64,000 nt of DNA from Helicobacter_F equorum (GTDB lineage Bacteria > Campylobacterota > Campylobacteria > Campylobacterales > Helicobacteraceae), in assembly GCF_042649585.1 (NCBI RefSeq), contig NZ_JBHRZM010000001.1, positions 146,104 through 210,103 on the forward strand, written 5' to 3'. The notes below the pieces were generated by a model. It was not told where the DNA came from, made no database searches, and saw nothing but the letters and a program-made list of their open reading frames with translations. Positions 8,618-17,516 of this stretch are shown in pieces. The position numbers and the translations under genes are program-made. The first letter of the stretch is position 1. Every line of letters begins with the position of its first letter.

Positions 8618-9743
8618 TCCTTACCCAACCAATTTGAGAATCTCCTATAAGCACTTTATGTAACAATACGCTTTGTCCTTGCAGATCCATTTTTCGTTCT
8701 CCTACAATTTGTATGGGTATATCAGATTCTGCTACACGCACAATTGTTGAATCTTTCATCGGTAATATGCTTACTGATGCCCCAGATTTAAGCGTGCCAT
8801 AGCTATTGCTAAATGCAAGGCTATAGATTAAAATCCCACACAACAACGCCACAATAAACAAAAAGATTGTATAGCGTTTCCAAAGAAATAGCCCCAAAAA
8901 GAGGATAATCAATACACCAATAATTACAAGCTTAAAGAATGCGTAACTTGCCTTGGGATTGAGATCGCTTTGTGTGCTTACAAGCTCGGAATTTACCACA
9001 ACAATAGGGATATTCACGCTTTCAAAGCGACGCACATCGGAATTAAAATATTCAAATGAAAGCTCACGTAAACTTTTTGGGACTATCACATAATACACCC
9101 CATACATACCGCCGTTGCGTTGGCTTAGCTCTTCAAAGCCTTGTGTCTCAAAGCCTTTGATATTCATATCTTTTAGGTTTTGGGATTGCATTTCAAATTC
9201 AAAGACTATGATATTATGCAATTCATCATAGTTTTGGCTTTTGTTTCGTAAGAGCTTGAAGTCTTTACCTAAAATTCCTGCGTATCGGGCATTGCTTCCT
9301 AAATCGATCACATTAAGCGCAATAGAATCTACGCGCACTTGCTCTTCATAGCTTCCATCCGCGGATACGGCTACTACATTGAGTGCAGGTATTGTTGCAG
9401 ATGAGGCTTTTAGCTTAAAAACATAGGTGGTTTGCAGGTGTTGAGAATCTACATTTTTCCAAGTTGCATTTTTGTTTTTGAGCTCAACTTTGTCTTTGGG
9501 GCTTTTTTCAAAATTGCTTCCCTTGAGACTTGCTCCGGCAAAAAGTGAAGCCTCATATACTATAGATATCTCTTGCCCAACATAAAATGTCTGATCTTGG
9601 AGGGTTTGAGTGGCACTAAGGGCTTTTGCATAAACAATTTTTGGAGATGTCGTGAGGTCTTGGTCTGCCTGTGTGTCTATGGCTACAATAATGCCTATGA
9701 TGAAAAAAAAGCTTAGCAAGGCTTTAGAAAATAATTGCATCAT
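8595..9743 (-). CDS. BatD-like exported protein with C-terminal SH3 domain
   Basis: This 382-residue protein has a signal peptide (SFFFIIGIIVAIDTQA), a long beta-rich periplasmic part resembling BatD/oxygen-tolerance proteins (YVGQEISIVYEASLFAG), two membrane segments around residues 265-310, and a C-terminal bacterial SH3-like region ending IGDSQIGWVRSEYVSKN. BatD family members often sit with MoxR/VWA genes; none is here. An eight-A/T run near the start encodes SFFF. Its function is not known. It overlaps plsC by 23 bases, which suggests joint expression and an envelope role. Confidence 0.7.
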   Translation of the reverse strand: MMQLFSKALLSFFFIIGIIVAIDTQADQDLTTSPKIVYAKALSATQTLQDQTFYVGQEISIVYEASLFAGASLKGSNFEKSPKDKVELKNKNATWKNVDSQHLQTTYVFKLKASSATIPALNVVAVSADGSYEEQVRVDSIALNVIDLGSNARYAGILGKDFKLLRNKSQNYDELHNIIVFEFEMQSQNLKDMNIKGFETQGFEELSQRNGGMYGVYYVIVPKSLRELSFEYFNSDVRRFESVNIPIVVVNSELVSTQSDLNPKASYAFFKLVIIGVLIILFLGLFLWKRYTIFLFIVALLCGILIYSLAFSNSYGTLKSGASVSILPMKDSTIVRVAESDIPIQIVGERKMDLQGQSVLLHKVLIGDSQIGWVRSEYVSKN

Positions 9744-9764
9744 TACCTTCCTAATATTTTAATA

Positions 9765-10427
9765 TTACAATGCTGCGTGATAAAGGCTTGCAAGCATCTC
9801 TAAGCCATCAACTCCACCTAAGAGATTTTCTATTGCACGTTCTGGATGAGGCATAAGCCCAAAGACATTTTTTTGTTCATTACAGATTCCTGCTATATCC
9901 GCTACAGATCCGTTTGGGTTATCAACATATGTAAGCAGAATCTGATCGTTTTTTTGTAATGCGTGTAAAGACTGATCATCAATAAAATAGCAACCATCGG
10001 CATGTGCGATTGGTAGAGAAATGACACTTTCTTTTTGGTAATGAGATAAAAATGCGTTGTTAGTGTTTTTTACATAAAGTTTTTGATTTTGGCTAATAAA
10101 ATGTAGTGAATTATTGCGTTTAAGCACTCCGGGTAGAAGTCTCGCTTCACATAGAATCTGAAAGCCATTGCAGATTCCAAGCACATAGCCACCCTGCATA
10201 GCAAACTCGCGTACCGCCTGCATAATAGGAGAAAATCTCGCTATAGCCCCACTCCGCAAATAATCTCCATAACTAAAGCCACCAGGCACAATTACTAGTT
10301 TTGTATCTTTGGGTAATACCTGATCTTGATGCCATACGATTGTATGGGGTGCTCCTATGCATTTGTAAGCATATGCCATGTCCATTTCACAATTTGTCCC
10401 AGGAAATTGAAGTATCGCAACGCTCAT
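9765..10427 (-). CDS. purQ: Phosphoribosylformylglycinamidine synthase subunit PurQ
   Basis: The 220-residue protein is a class I glutamine amidotransferase. It begins MSVAILQFPGTNCEMD, a typical PurQ start, and carries the nucleophile Cys in YVLGICNGFQIL and the His-Glu pair in GLMPHPERA. It releases ammonia from glutamine for step four of purine synthesis, working with PurS and PurL. It directly follows purS with no gap. The large subunit purL is not in this window. Confidence 0.96.
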   Translation of the reverse strand: MSVAILQFPGTNCEMDMAYAYKCIGAPHTIVWHQDQVLPKDTKLVIVPGGFSYGDYLRSGAIARFSPIMQAVREFAMQGGYVLGICNGFQILCEARLLPGVLKRNNSLHFISQNQKLYVKNTNNAFLSHYQKESVISLPIAHADGCYFIDDQSLHALQKNDQILLTYVDNPNGSVADIAGICNEQKNVFGLMPHPERAIENLLGGVDGLEMLASLYHAAL

Positions 10428-10667
10428 TTATTTTCTCATCACCTCAAAGTCTTCTATAACCGTGTTTGCCAAGAGTTCTTGACACATTTTTTCTACTTGC
10501 ACAATCGCATAAGATTCATCTTGAGAATCTATATCTAGCACGATTTCTTTAGCCATTTTGACACTTCTTACATCACTAAAATTATGATCCAAAAGTGCGT
10601 GATGAATGGCTTTAGCCTGTGGATCTAAGACACCATTTTTTAAAGTAATGAGGGCTTTTATTTCCAT
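10428..10667 (-). CDS. purS: Phosphoribosylformylglycinamidine synthase subunit PurS
   Basis: This 79-residue protein starts MEIKALITLKNGVLDPQAKAI, which matches PurS, the small structural subunit that bridges PurQ and PurL. Length (about 80) and position between purC and purQ agree. The stop is immediately followed by the purQ ATG. Confidence 0.94.
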   Translation of the reverse strand: MEIKALITLKNGVLDPQAKAIHHALLDHNFSDVRSVKMAKEIVLDIDSQDESYAIVQVEKMCQELLANTVIEDFEVMRK

Positions 10668-10676
10668 ATATAATCC

Positions 10677-11390
10677 TTACTTTTGCAAAATTCGTTTTAA
10701 AACTTCCTCATACGCTACTTTTACGCTACCGAGATTTTGACGGAATCTATCTTTATCAAGTTTGTCATTTGTATCTTTATCCCAGAATCTACAACTATCA
10801 GGGCTAATCTCATCAGCAAGTAAAATATTACCCTCGCTGTCTTTACCAAATTCAAGCTTGAAGTCAATAAGGCGGAGGTTGCGTGTGATGAAAAATTCAC
10901 TTAGTATTTGATTAATCTTGCGTGCTTGTGTGCGTAAAAAATCTAGCTCTGTTGTGTCTTGTGTGATATTTAAAATTTTGCAATGTTCGTCATTAATGAT
11001 AGGATCACCAAGCGCATCGTCTTTGTAATAAAATTCCACAAGGGCAAAAGGCAAAATTTTCCCTTCTTCTATACCTAAGCGTTTTGTTAGCGAACCTGTA
11101 GCGACATTGCGCACCACAACTTCTATGGGAATAATTTGCACTTTTTTGCAAAACATATGTGTAGAATCTAATTTTTTGATAAAATGTGTTTGTATGCCAT
11201 TTTGGATTAAAAGTTCAAAAATCGCAGTGCTAATCTCACAATTAAGCGCACCCTTACCTTGTTCAGAACCTTTTTTTTCAGCGTTAAAGGCGGTTAAATC
11301 ATCTTTAAATTCTACAAGCACCTCTTGAGGATTGTTTGTAAGAAAAAGTTTCTTGCCCTTACCCTCATACAGCATTTGTTGTGTATCCAT
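10677..11390 (-). CDS. purC: SAICAR synthetase
   Basis: The 237-residue protein reads as PurC throughout: MLYEGKGKKLFLTNNP with the nucleotide-binding loop, EVVVRNVATGSLTKRLG, and LADEISPDSCRFWD. It joins aspartate to CAIR in purine synthesis. It is the first gene of a purC-purS-purQ run, with a 9-base gap to purS. The upstream ctp gene on the same strand ends 21 bases before its start, so read-through is likely. Confidence 0.97.
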   Translation of the reverse strand: MDTQQMLYEGKGKKLFLTNNPQEVLVEFKDDLTAFNAEKKGSEQGKGALNCEISTAIFELLIQNGIQTHFIKKLDSTHMFCKKVQIIPIEVVVRNVATGSLTKRLGIEEGKILPFALVEFYYKDDALGDPIINDEHCKILNITQDTTELDFLRTQARKINQILSEFFITRNLRLIDFKLEFGKDSEGNILLADEISPDSCRFWDKDTNDKLDKDRFRQNLGSVKVAYEEVLKRILQK

Positions 11391-11411
11391 AATGCGCTCC
11401 TTTTGGTTATG

Positions 11412-12701
11412 TTATTGTTTTGGTTTAAAGATATTCCAAGCTTTTAGAATATCTATTGCGGTTTTAAGCTGAATGTCTTTATATATGTCTTCTTGTGTGA
11501 AGCTTGCATTTTTTGTTGTATTTTTAGAATCTGCTGGTGCTTTTTCTTGGATTTTTTCTAATTCACCTTTTAAATGTCGCTTTAGATCGGCTTCTTTAAG
11601 TGAGAAATTATTGTCATTTTCTGGCACACTGCCTGGATATACGACGACATCTGGTTGGATTCCAACAGCTTGAATTGTCCTACCACTTGGGAGATAATAT
11701 TTTGCGATTGTGAGTTTTATACCTTCATTATTATCAAGCTTAATAACCATTTGCACGCTACCCTTACCAAATGTCTGTTCACCTACAAGCACTGCTCTGC
11801 TGTGATCTTGTAATGCTCCCGCGACAATCTCACTTGCACTTGCGCTTCCACCATTGACAAGCACGACAAGTGGCACATCAGCGTATGGTGCGCTACCATT
11901 GGCTTTAAACTCTATATTTTCGCCTTTATTGCGTCCTTTTTGTGAGACAATAACACCATTTTTGATAAAGAGTTTTGAGAGATCCACGGCTTGATCGAGC
12001 AAACCCCCGGGATTAGAACGTAAATCTAGCACAATGCCATCAACTTTGCCTAGTGATTTCAAGCCATTTTTCACTTCAAGGGTTACGTTTTTATCAAATG
12101 AATTGACACGCACATAGGCAAAATTTGTTTCATTAATACCGCGCACTTTGACAGATTCTACACGAATAATGTCTCTTGTAAGCTGGACAACTATAGGTTT
12201 TGGCTCACCACTTCTTACAAGCGTAAGTTCAAGCTTTGTTTTTGGCTTACCGCGCATGAGATTTACCGCATCATCAATATTCATATTAAGTGCGGTTTCA
12301 TTATTGATTTTTAGGATTACATCACCACTTTTTATACCTGCTTTGAATGCTGGAGTATCATCAATAGGGGCGATGACGGTTAGGGCTCCATCTTTCATAC
12401 CAAGTGTGATACCTATTCCTCCAAATTCTCCCTCGGTTTGCGATCGTAAGTCATCAAATTTTTTCTTATCAAGGTAGGCAGAATGTGCATCGAGGTTGCT
12501 TAAAAGCCCATCTATGGCTTTATTAATAATTTCATCAATTTGCACTCCATCAACATAGTTTTCTTCTATGACATTAATAACTTTGCGTAGTTTTTTATGT
12601 GCATCAAGCCTATTTTGCTCTTTATTATCTGCACCAAATACAATCCCAAATCCAAGCACACAGCACACACAAAGCAATAATATCTTTTGGTATTTCATCA
12701 A
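11412..12701 (-). CDS. ctp: Carboxyl-terminal processing protease (S41A)
   Basis: The 429-residue product has a signal peptide (MMKYQKILLLCVCCVLGFG), a PDZ domain at about residues 85-170 (GGIGITLGMKDGALTVIAPI), and an S41 catalytic domain. The nucleophile lies in NGGSASASEIVAGALQ and the general-base Lys in GEQTFGKGSVQ. It degrades or trims periplasmic proteins at their C-termini. A second Met at codon 2 could be the true start. It precedes purC in the same direction. Confidence 0.95.
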   Translation of the reverse strand: MMKYQKILLLCVCCVLGFGIVFGADNKEQNRLDAHKKLRKVINVIEENYVDGVQIDEIINKAIDGLLSNLDAHSAYLDKKKFDDLRSQTEGEFGGIGITLGMKDGALTVIAPIDDTPAFKAGIKSGDVILKINNETALNMNIDDAVNLMRGKPKTKLELTLVRSGEPKPIVVQLTRDIIRVESVKVRGINETNFAYVRVNSFDKNVTLEVKNGLKSLGKVDGIVLDLRSNPGGLLDQAVDLSKLFIKNGVIVSQKGRNKGENIEFKANGSAPYADVPLVVLVNGGSASASEIVAGALQDHSRAVLVGEQTFGKGSVQMVIKLDNNEGIKLTIAKYYLPSGRTIQAVGIQPDVVVYPGSVPENDNNFSLKEADLKRHLKGELEKIQEKAPADSKNTTKNASFTQEDIYKDIQLKTAIDILKAWNIFKPKQ

Positions 12702-12806
12702 TCCTCACCTCTATTTTTTCGTTCTGTAACCTAAAGATTCTAAAAAATTTAGACTTTAGATTCTATCAAAAATTCTCTATTTTTCAGTAAATACTCATTT
12801 TTTTGC

Positions 12807-12812
12807 TATAAT
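12807..12812 (+). promoter_or_regulatory. Candidate -10 element (TATAAT) for cdsA-dxr
   Basis: GCTATAAT lies 34 bases before the cdsA ATG, behind a strongly AT-rich stretch containing T runs. This is a good match to the Helicobacter housekeeping promoter. Confidence 0.65.
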
Positions 12813-12845
12813 CCAAAACATAGCACATTTCAAATAAGGAATACT

Positions 12846-13643
12846 ATGAAAGATAGGATAAAGAGTTTGGGTGCGGATAAACAGCGCTATATCACAGGTG
12901 CTTTGCTTGTTGTAGCACTTGCATTGATTTTGTTGCTTAATAGCACATTGCTTATTTGGTTTGTATTGGGTGTGCTTTTTGTGATTACTATTAGAGAATC
13001 TCTAGCTTTTTATTCTTTGGAATCTGCGTGGCATTTTTATGTATGGGGGGTGTTATTGTGGATTAGTGTGTATTTTACCAAAGCCCCTCTGTATAATGGT
13101 TTGTGTGTGCTTATCGTGTATGCTTCTTATATCGCTTATAATAAAAAACTTCCCTTGAAAGTGTTGCTACCCTTTTTGTATCCTACCTTGCCATTTTTGT
13201 GTATTTGGTCTGTGTATGAGTCATTTGGTAGATTGGGGCTTATTTGTCTTATTGTAGTGGTGGTTTGCACTGATATAGGTGCATATTTTGGTGGGAGACT
13301 TTTTGGCAAAACCCCATTTTCAGCTACATCACCAAAGAAGACTATTGAAGGTGTCGTTATAGGGGTTGCTTGTGGCACTGCTTTAGGATCTGTGTTGTGT
13401 CTTGGTATCACACATAACTTTTTTATAGCTGTGTTGATAACATGTTGTATTGCGCTTAGTTCCGTTTTTGGTGATTTATTTGAGAGTTATCTTAAGCGCG
13501 AAGTAAATCTCAAGGATAGTGGCTCGATTTTTCCCGGTCATGGTGGTGTGCTAGATAGAGTTGATGCATTATTATTTGGTGGTGTTATGATGCTTTTTGC
13601 GCTTTCTACTTTATCGCCCTATAGCGAAATATATTTTCCATAA
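12846..13643 (+). CDS. cdsA: Phosphatidate cytidylyltransferase
   Basis: The 265-residue integral membrane protein has several hydrophobic segments and ends with the CdsA signature DSGSIFPGHGGVLDRVDALLF. It forms CDP-diacylglycerol from phosphatidate and CTP, the branch point of phospholipid synthesis. The AAGGAATACT site before the ATG supports the start. Its stop is 16 bases before dxr, so they share a transcript, as seen in many Proteobacteria. Confidence 0.96.
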   Translation: MKDRIKSLGADKQRYITGALLVVALALILLLNSTLLIWFVLGVLFVITIRESLAFYSLESAWHFYVWGVLLWISVYFTKAPLYNGLCVLIVYASYIAYNKKLPLKVLLPFLYPTLPFLCIWSVYESFGRLGLICLIVVVVCTDIGAYFGGRLFGKTPFSATSPKKTIEGVVIGVACGTALGSVLCLGITHNFFIAVLITCCIALSSVFGDLFESYLKREVNLKDSGSIFPGHGGVLDRVDALLFGGVMMLFALSTLSPYSEIYFP

Positions 13644-13659
13644 ACATTGCTTCTAGTAT

Positions 13660-14784
13660 ATGATTCTTTTAGGTAGCACTGGTTCTATTGGGACAAATAC
13701 CCTTAAGGTCGCAAATGTCTTTGGGCTTCCTATAGAATCTCTTAGCGCAGGTAAGAATATTGCACTTTTTAATACACAAATATATCAATACCACCCAAAA
13801 AATATCTGCATAGCTGATACAAATGATGTAACAAGGCTTGATATGGAATATATCAAGGCACAGAATATACGCGTTTTCTTTGGAGAAGAGGGGCTTTTGG
13901 ATATGATTAAAGCTTCTCAAAGCACGTTAGCGGTTAATGCTTTGGTGGGTTATGCTGGACTTGCTCCAAGCCTTGTGATTAAGCAATGTGGCAAAAAACT
14001 TGCTCTTGCAAATAAAGAAAGCCTTGTGAATGCTGGGTGGCTTTTTGCTGATTATCCAATCACACCTATTGATAGTGAGCATTTTGGATTATGGTATCTA
14101 CATACTACACGAGAAATACATAGGCTTTGTATTACTGCTAGTGGTGGGGCATTGCGTGATATGCCATTAGAAAAACTACCTTTTGCCACACCTGCTGAAG
14201 CACTCAAGCACCCAAATTGGTCTATGGGACAAAAAATTACGATAGATAGCGCAACAATGGTCAATAAGCTTTTTGAGGTTTTGGAGGCATATTGGCTGTT
14301 TGGCATACAGCATATTGACGCATATATCGAGGAGCACTCTGCGATACACGCACTTGTGGAGTTTGCAGATGGATCTATCACGGCACATATTTCTCACGCT
14401 GATATGCAACTTCCCATAGCATATGCACTTGATGAGCAAAAGGCAAAGTCTATGCGCCTTATCCCACGCTTTGACATGAGTACGCTCACAAACATACATC
14501 TTAAGCCCATAGATTCTAAACGTTATCCTGTATGGGATCTTAAATCAACACTCTTAGCGTATCCAAAGCTTGGTATTGTGCTGAATGCTAGTAATGAAAT
14601 TGCAGTGAGTGCATTTTTGGATTCACGCATTAATTTTGGGAGAATTAGCGCGTGTATTTTGGAAAGTATGCGATATTTTGATAGTATCAAAACACACGCA
14701 CTTACAGATATTCAAGACATTAGGGCTTTAGATTCTGAAGTGCGCACCTTTAGTGCATCGTGGATTCATGCCATGCGCCCATAA
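13660..14784 (+). CDS. dxr: 1-deoxy-D-xylulose 5-phosphate reductoisomerase
   Basis: The 374-residue protein opens with the NADPH-binding MILLGSTGSIGTNTLKV and carries LALANKESLVNAG, PIDSEHFGLW and ITASGGALRDMP, which hold metal and substrate ligands, and HPNWSMGQKITIDSATMVNK. It makes MEP, the first committed step of the isoprenoid pathway that feeds undecaprenyl phosphate. It follows cdsA and converges on gpmI with an 11-base gap. Confidence 0.97.
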   Translation: MILLGSTGSIGTNTLKVANVFGLPIESLSAGKNIALFNTQIYQYHPKNICIADTNDVTRLDMEYIKAQNIRVFFGEEGLLDMIKASQSTLAVNALVGYAGLAPSLVIKQCGKKLALANKESLVNAGWLFADYPITPIDSEHFGLWYLHTTREIHRLCITASGGALRDMPLEKLPFATPAEALKHPNWSMGQKITIDSATMVNKLFEVLEAYWLFGIQHIDAYIEEHSAIHALVEFADGSITAHISHADMQLPIAYALDEQKAKSMRLIPRFDMSTLTNIHLKPIDSKRYPVWDLKSTLLAYPKLGIVLNASNEIAVSAFLDSRINFGRISACILESMRYFDSIKTHALTDIQDIRALDSEVRTFSASWIHAMRP

Positions 14785-14795
14785 GACATATTGCA

Positions 14796-16283
14796 CTAAA
14801 AGAGAGCATTATCCATTTCTTTTGGTTTTGGTAGATTCATAAGTTTGAGGATCGTTGGAGCGATATTATTTAGCCCGCCTTCTTTTGCCACTTCTTTGAC
14901 GTTTTCATCAAGCACAAAAGCCCATACATCACCTATGGTATGGTTTGTTAGCGTATTGCCTTGTGAATCTTTCATTTCTTCACAATTACCATGATCGCTT
15001 GTAATCACAACAGCATAACCCAATTTTTTTGCAGATTCAATAATCCTGCCTAATTGTGTATCAACTGCTTCTACAGCCTTGATGGCGGCTTGAAAATTCC
15101 CAGTGTGTCCCACCATATCACCATTTGCAAAATTAACCACAACAAAATCATAACCTTCTTGCATAGCTTCAAGCACGGCATCACCCACCGCTTCTGCGCT
15201 CATTTGTGGTTGTAAATCATATGTTGTAACCTTTGGTGAAGGGATAAGCACACGCTTTTCGCCCTCAAACTCTTCCTCGTGTCCGCCATTTAAAAAGAAT
15301 GTAACATGTGCATATTTTTCTGTTTCTGCAGTGTGGAATTGCTTTAGTGATGCGCTTGAAATTACTTCGGCTAGAGTATTTTGGACCTTATCTTTGGGGA
15401 ACATAATGGGAAACTCAAAGCTACTATCGTACTCACACATTGTTGCGATATGCAGTTTTAGTACGCGTTTTCGCACAAATCCATTAAATGATTTATTGCC
15501 AATCGCATCAACAATTTGCCTTGCTCTATCTGATCGAAAATTAATGAAGATAAATCCATCATTATCGTGCATACCTTGATATGGAGCAAAGCTCACAGGT
15601 GGGATAAATTCATCAAAAATTTCTTGTTTATATTGGGATTGGATATATTCTTTTGGCGTTTTGGTCGTTGCATTATCTGCGCATACAATGGCATTATATG
15701 CAGATTCTATACGATCCCAGCGTTTATCTCTATCCATTGCATAGAATCTCCCGCTAAGTGTGGCAATATGAATATTTGGATACGCATTAATGGTGTGTTG
15801 CACTTCGTTAAGATATTCTAAGGCACTTTGAGGCAAAACATCTCGCCCATCGGTAATAAGATGAAGCCATACGTGTTTATTTTTTGTCGCACAGATTGTA
15901 GCAAGACCTAGTAAGTGCGAGAGATGAGAATGCACACCACCATCACTCATAAGCCCACAGAGATGTATATCCTCACATGAATCTGCAACACGTAAAAATG
16001 CTTGGTTGTGTTGTATCTCACCATTTTCTAAGGCAAGCGATATTTTGACAAGATCTTGATAAAGCACACGCCCAGATCCTATGCACATATGTCCTACTTC
16101 AGAGTTACCCATTTGTTCTTCTGGCAATCCTACACTTAGTCCATATGTGTGAATCATTGCATAAGGGACATTTTCAAAGAGATAATCATAAGTAGGTTTT
16201 TTGGCGTGATAAAAGGCATTATATGTGGTATGTTGGCTATAGCCAATACCATCTGTGATAACCAAAACAGCTTTTTTATGCAT
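14796..16283 (-). CDS. gpmI: 2,3-bisphosphoglycerate-independent phosphoglycerate mutase
   Basis: The 495-residue protein has the alkaline-phosphatase-fold metal motifs ITDGIGYS near the start, the catalytic Ser in MGNSEVGHMCIGSGRV, and the late VVITSDHGNCEEM. It interconverts 3- and 2-phosphoglycerate in glycolysis and gluconeogenesis using manganese. It stands alone on the minus strand between dxr and mraY. Confidence 0.96.
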   Translation of the reverse strand: MHKKAVLVITDGIGYSQHTTYNAFYHAKKPTYDYLFENVPYAMIHTYGLSVGLPEEQMGNSEVGHMCIGSGRVLYQDLVKISLALENGEIQHNQAFLRVADSCEDIHLCGLMSDGGVHSHLSHLLGLATICATKNKHVWLHLITDGRDVLPQSALEYLNEVQHTINAYPNIHIATLSGRFYAMDRDKRWDRIESAYNAIVCADNATTKTPKEYIQSQYKQEIFDEFIPPVSFAPYQGMHDNDGFIFINFRSDRARQIVDAIGNKSFNGFVRKRVLKLHIATMCEYDSSFEFPIMFPKDKVQNTLAEVISSASLKQFHTAETEKYAHVTFFLNGGHEEEFEGEKRVLIPSPKVTTYDLQPQMSAEAVGDAVLEAMQEGYDFVVVNFANGDMVGHTGNFQAAIKAVEAVDTQLGRIIESAKKLGYAVVITSDHGNCEEMKDSQGNTLTNHTIGDVWAFVLDENVKEVAKEGGLNNIAPTILKLMNLPKPKEMDNALF

Positions 16284-16375
16284 TCTTGCTCCTTAAGTAA
16301 GAGGGTTGAAGTTTGTTGGCAAGGATTTTAGTCTAAAAAACATTAAAATTTAGCCTAGTTTTACAAAATTAGAGA

Positions 16376-16381
16376 TACAAT
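16376..16381 (+). promoter_or_regulatory. Candidate -10 element (TACAAT) for mraY-murD
   Basis: TACAAT lies about 44 bases before the mraY start in AT-rich DNA. The divergent gpmI start is at 16283. Confidence 0.5.
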
Positions 16382-16419
16382 CCCTGATTTATTTTGTGTA
16401 AGTTTATGGGGGGATGGAT

Positions 16420-17511
16420 ATGCTATATTGGCTGTGGAGCACGGCACATATTAATTTGTTTCAATATATTACATTTCGTGCAGGTGTAAGTTTTTTTCTC
16501 GCTTTTATTCTAAGTATTGCATTATTTCCCTATTTTATTCGTTGGGCAAAAGCCAAAAAAGCCAATCAGCCTATCTCGCATTTTGTCCCTCACGAGGAGA
16601 AAAAAAATACTCCAACTATGGGTGGCGTAGTGTTTGTGTTTTGCACTCTTATTGCGACATTTTTGTGTGCAGATATGACAAACTCATATATTATATTGGG
16701 TATTGTTGGGCTTGTAGGCTTTAGTCTCATTGGTGCAAGAGATGATTTTATGAAGATCTCGGCTAACTCTAATGCCGGTATGAGTGCCAAAGTCAAAATG
16801 CTTTTGCTTGTTGTGTTATCGTGTTGTATTGCCTTATGTCTTGCAAATCTTGGGCATGCTGGGAATTTTTATCTCCCTTTTATGAAAGAGCCACTTTTTG
16901 ATATGAGTGCTTTTGCAAATATCCGCGTAGATTCTATCCATATCCCTATTGTGAGTATTATGTTTTGGATGCTTGTATTTGTAGCAAGTGCAAATGCCGT
17001 CAATATTACCGATGGACTTGATGGTTTGGCGACTGCACCAAGTATATTTGCACTCTTTAGTCTTTCTATATTTGTGTATATTGGCGGACACATCGGGCTA
17101 TCATCATATTTGTATTGGCCTAAAGTTATTTATAGCGGAGAACTTATCGTGATGAGTTGTGCGCTTATAGGTGCACTTTTTGGCTTTTTGTGGTATAACT
17201 GCCACCCTGCGCAAGTATTTATGGGAGATAGTGGCAGTCTAGCACTTGGCGGATTTATCGCATATATGGCAATCATTTCACATAATGAAATTTTGCTTAT
17301 ACTCATTGGTATTGTGTTTGTGTTTGAAACCCTTTCTGTAATGCTCCAAATTGGGAGTTATAAATACAGACAAAAGCGGATTTTTCTTATGGCACCCATA
17401 CATCATCACTTTGAGAAAAAGGGTTGGGCGGAGAATAAAATCATTGTGCGTTTTTGGATTGTTGCTTTGCTAGCAAATCTTATCGCGCTTCTTACACTCA
17501 AACTTAGGTAG
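16420..17511 (+). CDS. mraY: Phospho-N-acetylmuramoyl-pentapeptide transferase
   Basis: This protein of about 363 residues has roughly ten membrane segments and the MraY motifs KKNTPTMGGVVFV, NAVNITDGLDGLA (catalytic Asp pair) and APIHHHFEKKGW. It moves phospho-MurNAc-pentapeptide to undecaprenyl phosphate, giving lipid I. I chose the ATG at 16420, because a six-G run ends 6 bases before it and can serve as the ribosome site; an in-frame ATG at 16414 abuts that run. It is followed by murD after 5 bases. Confidence 0.96.
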   Translation: MLYWLWSTAHINLFQYITFRAGVSFFLAFILSIALFPYFIRWAKAKKANQPISHFVPHEEKKNTPTMGGVVFVFCTLIATFLCADMTNSYIILGIVGLVGFSLIGARDDFMKISANSNAGMSAKVKMLLLVVLSCCIALCLANLGHAGNFYLPFMKEPLFDMSAFANIRVDSIHIPIVSIMFWMLVFVASANAVNITDGLDGLATAPSIFALFSLSIFVYIGGHIGLSSYLYWPKVIYSGELIVMSCALIGALFGFLWYNCHPAQVFMGDSGSLALGGFIAYMAIISHNEILLILIGIVFVFETLSVMLQIGSYKYRQKRIFLMAPIHHHFEKKGWAENKIIVRFWIVALLANLIALLTLKLR

Positions 17512-17516
17512 ATTCT

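Noticed and set aside
16408..16413. Six-G run before mraY as a phase-variation tract
   Set aside because: Too short for frequent slippage and outside the coding frame; it better serves as a G-rich ribosome site for an essential gene.
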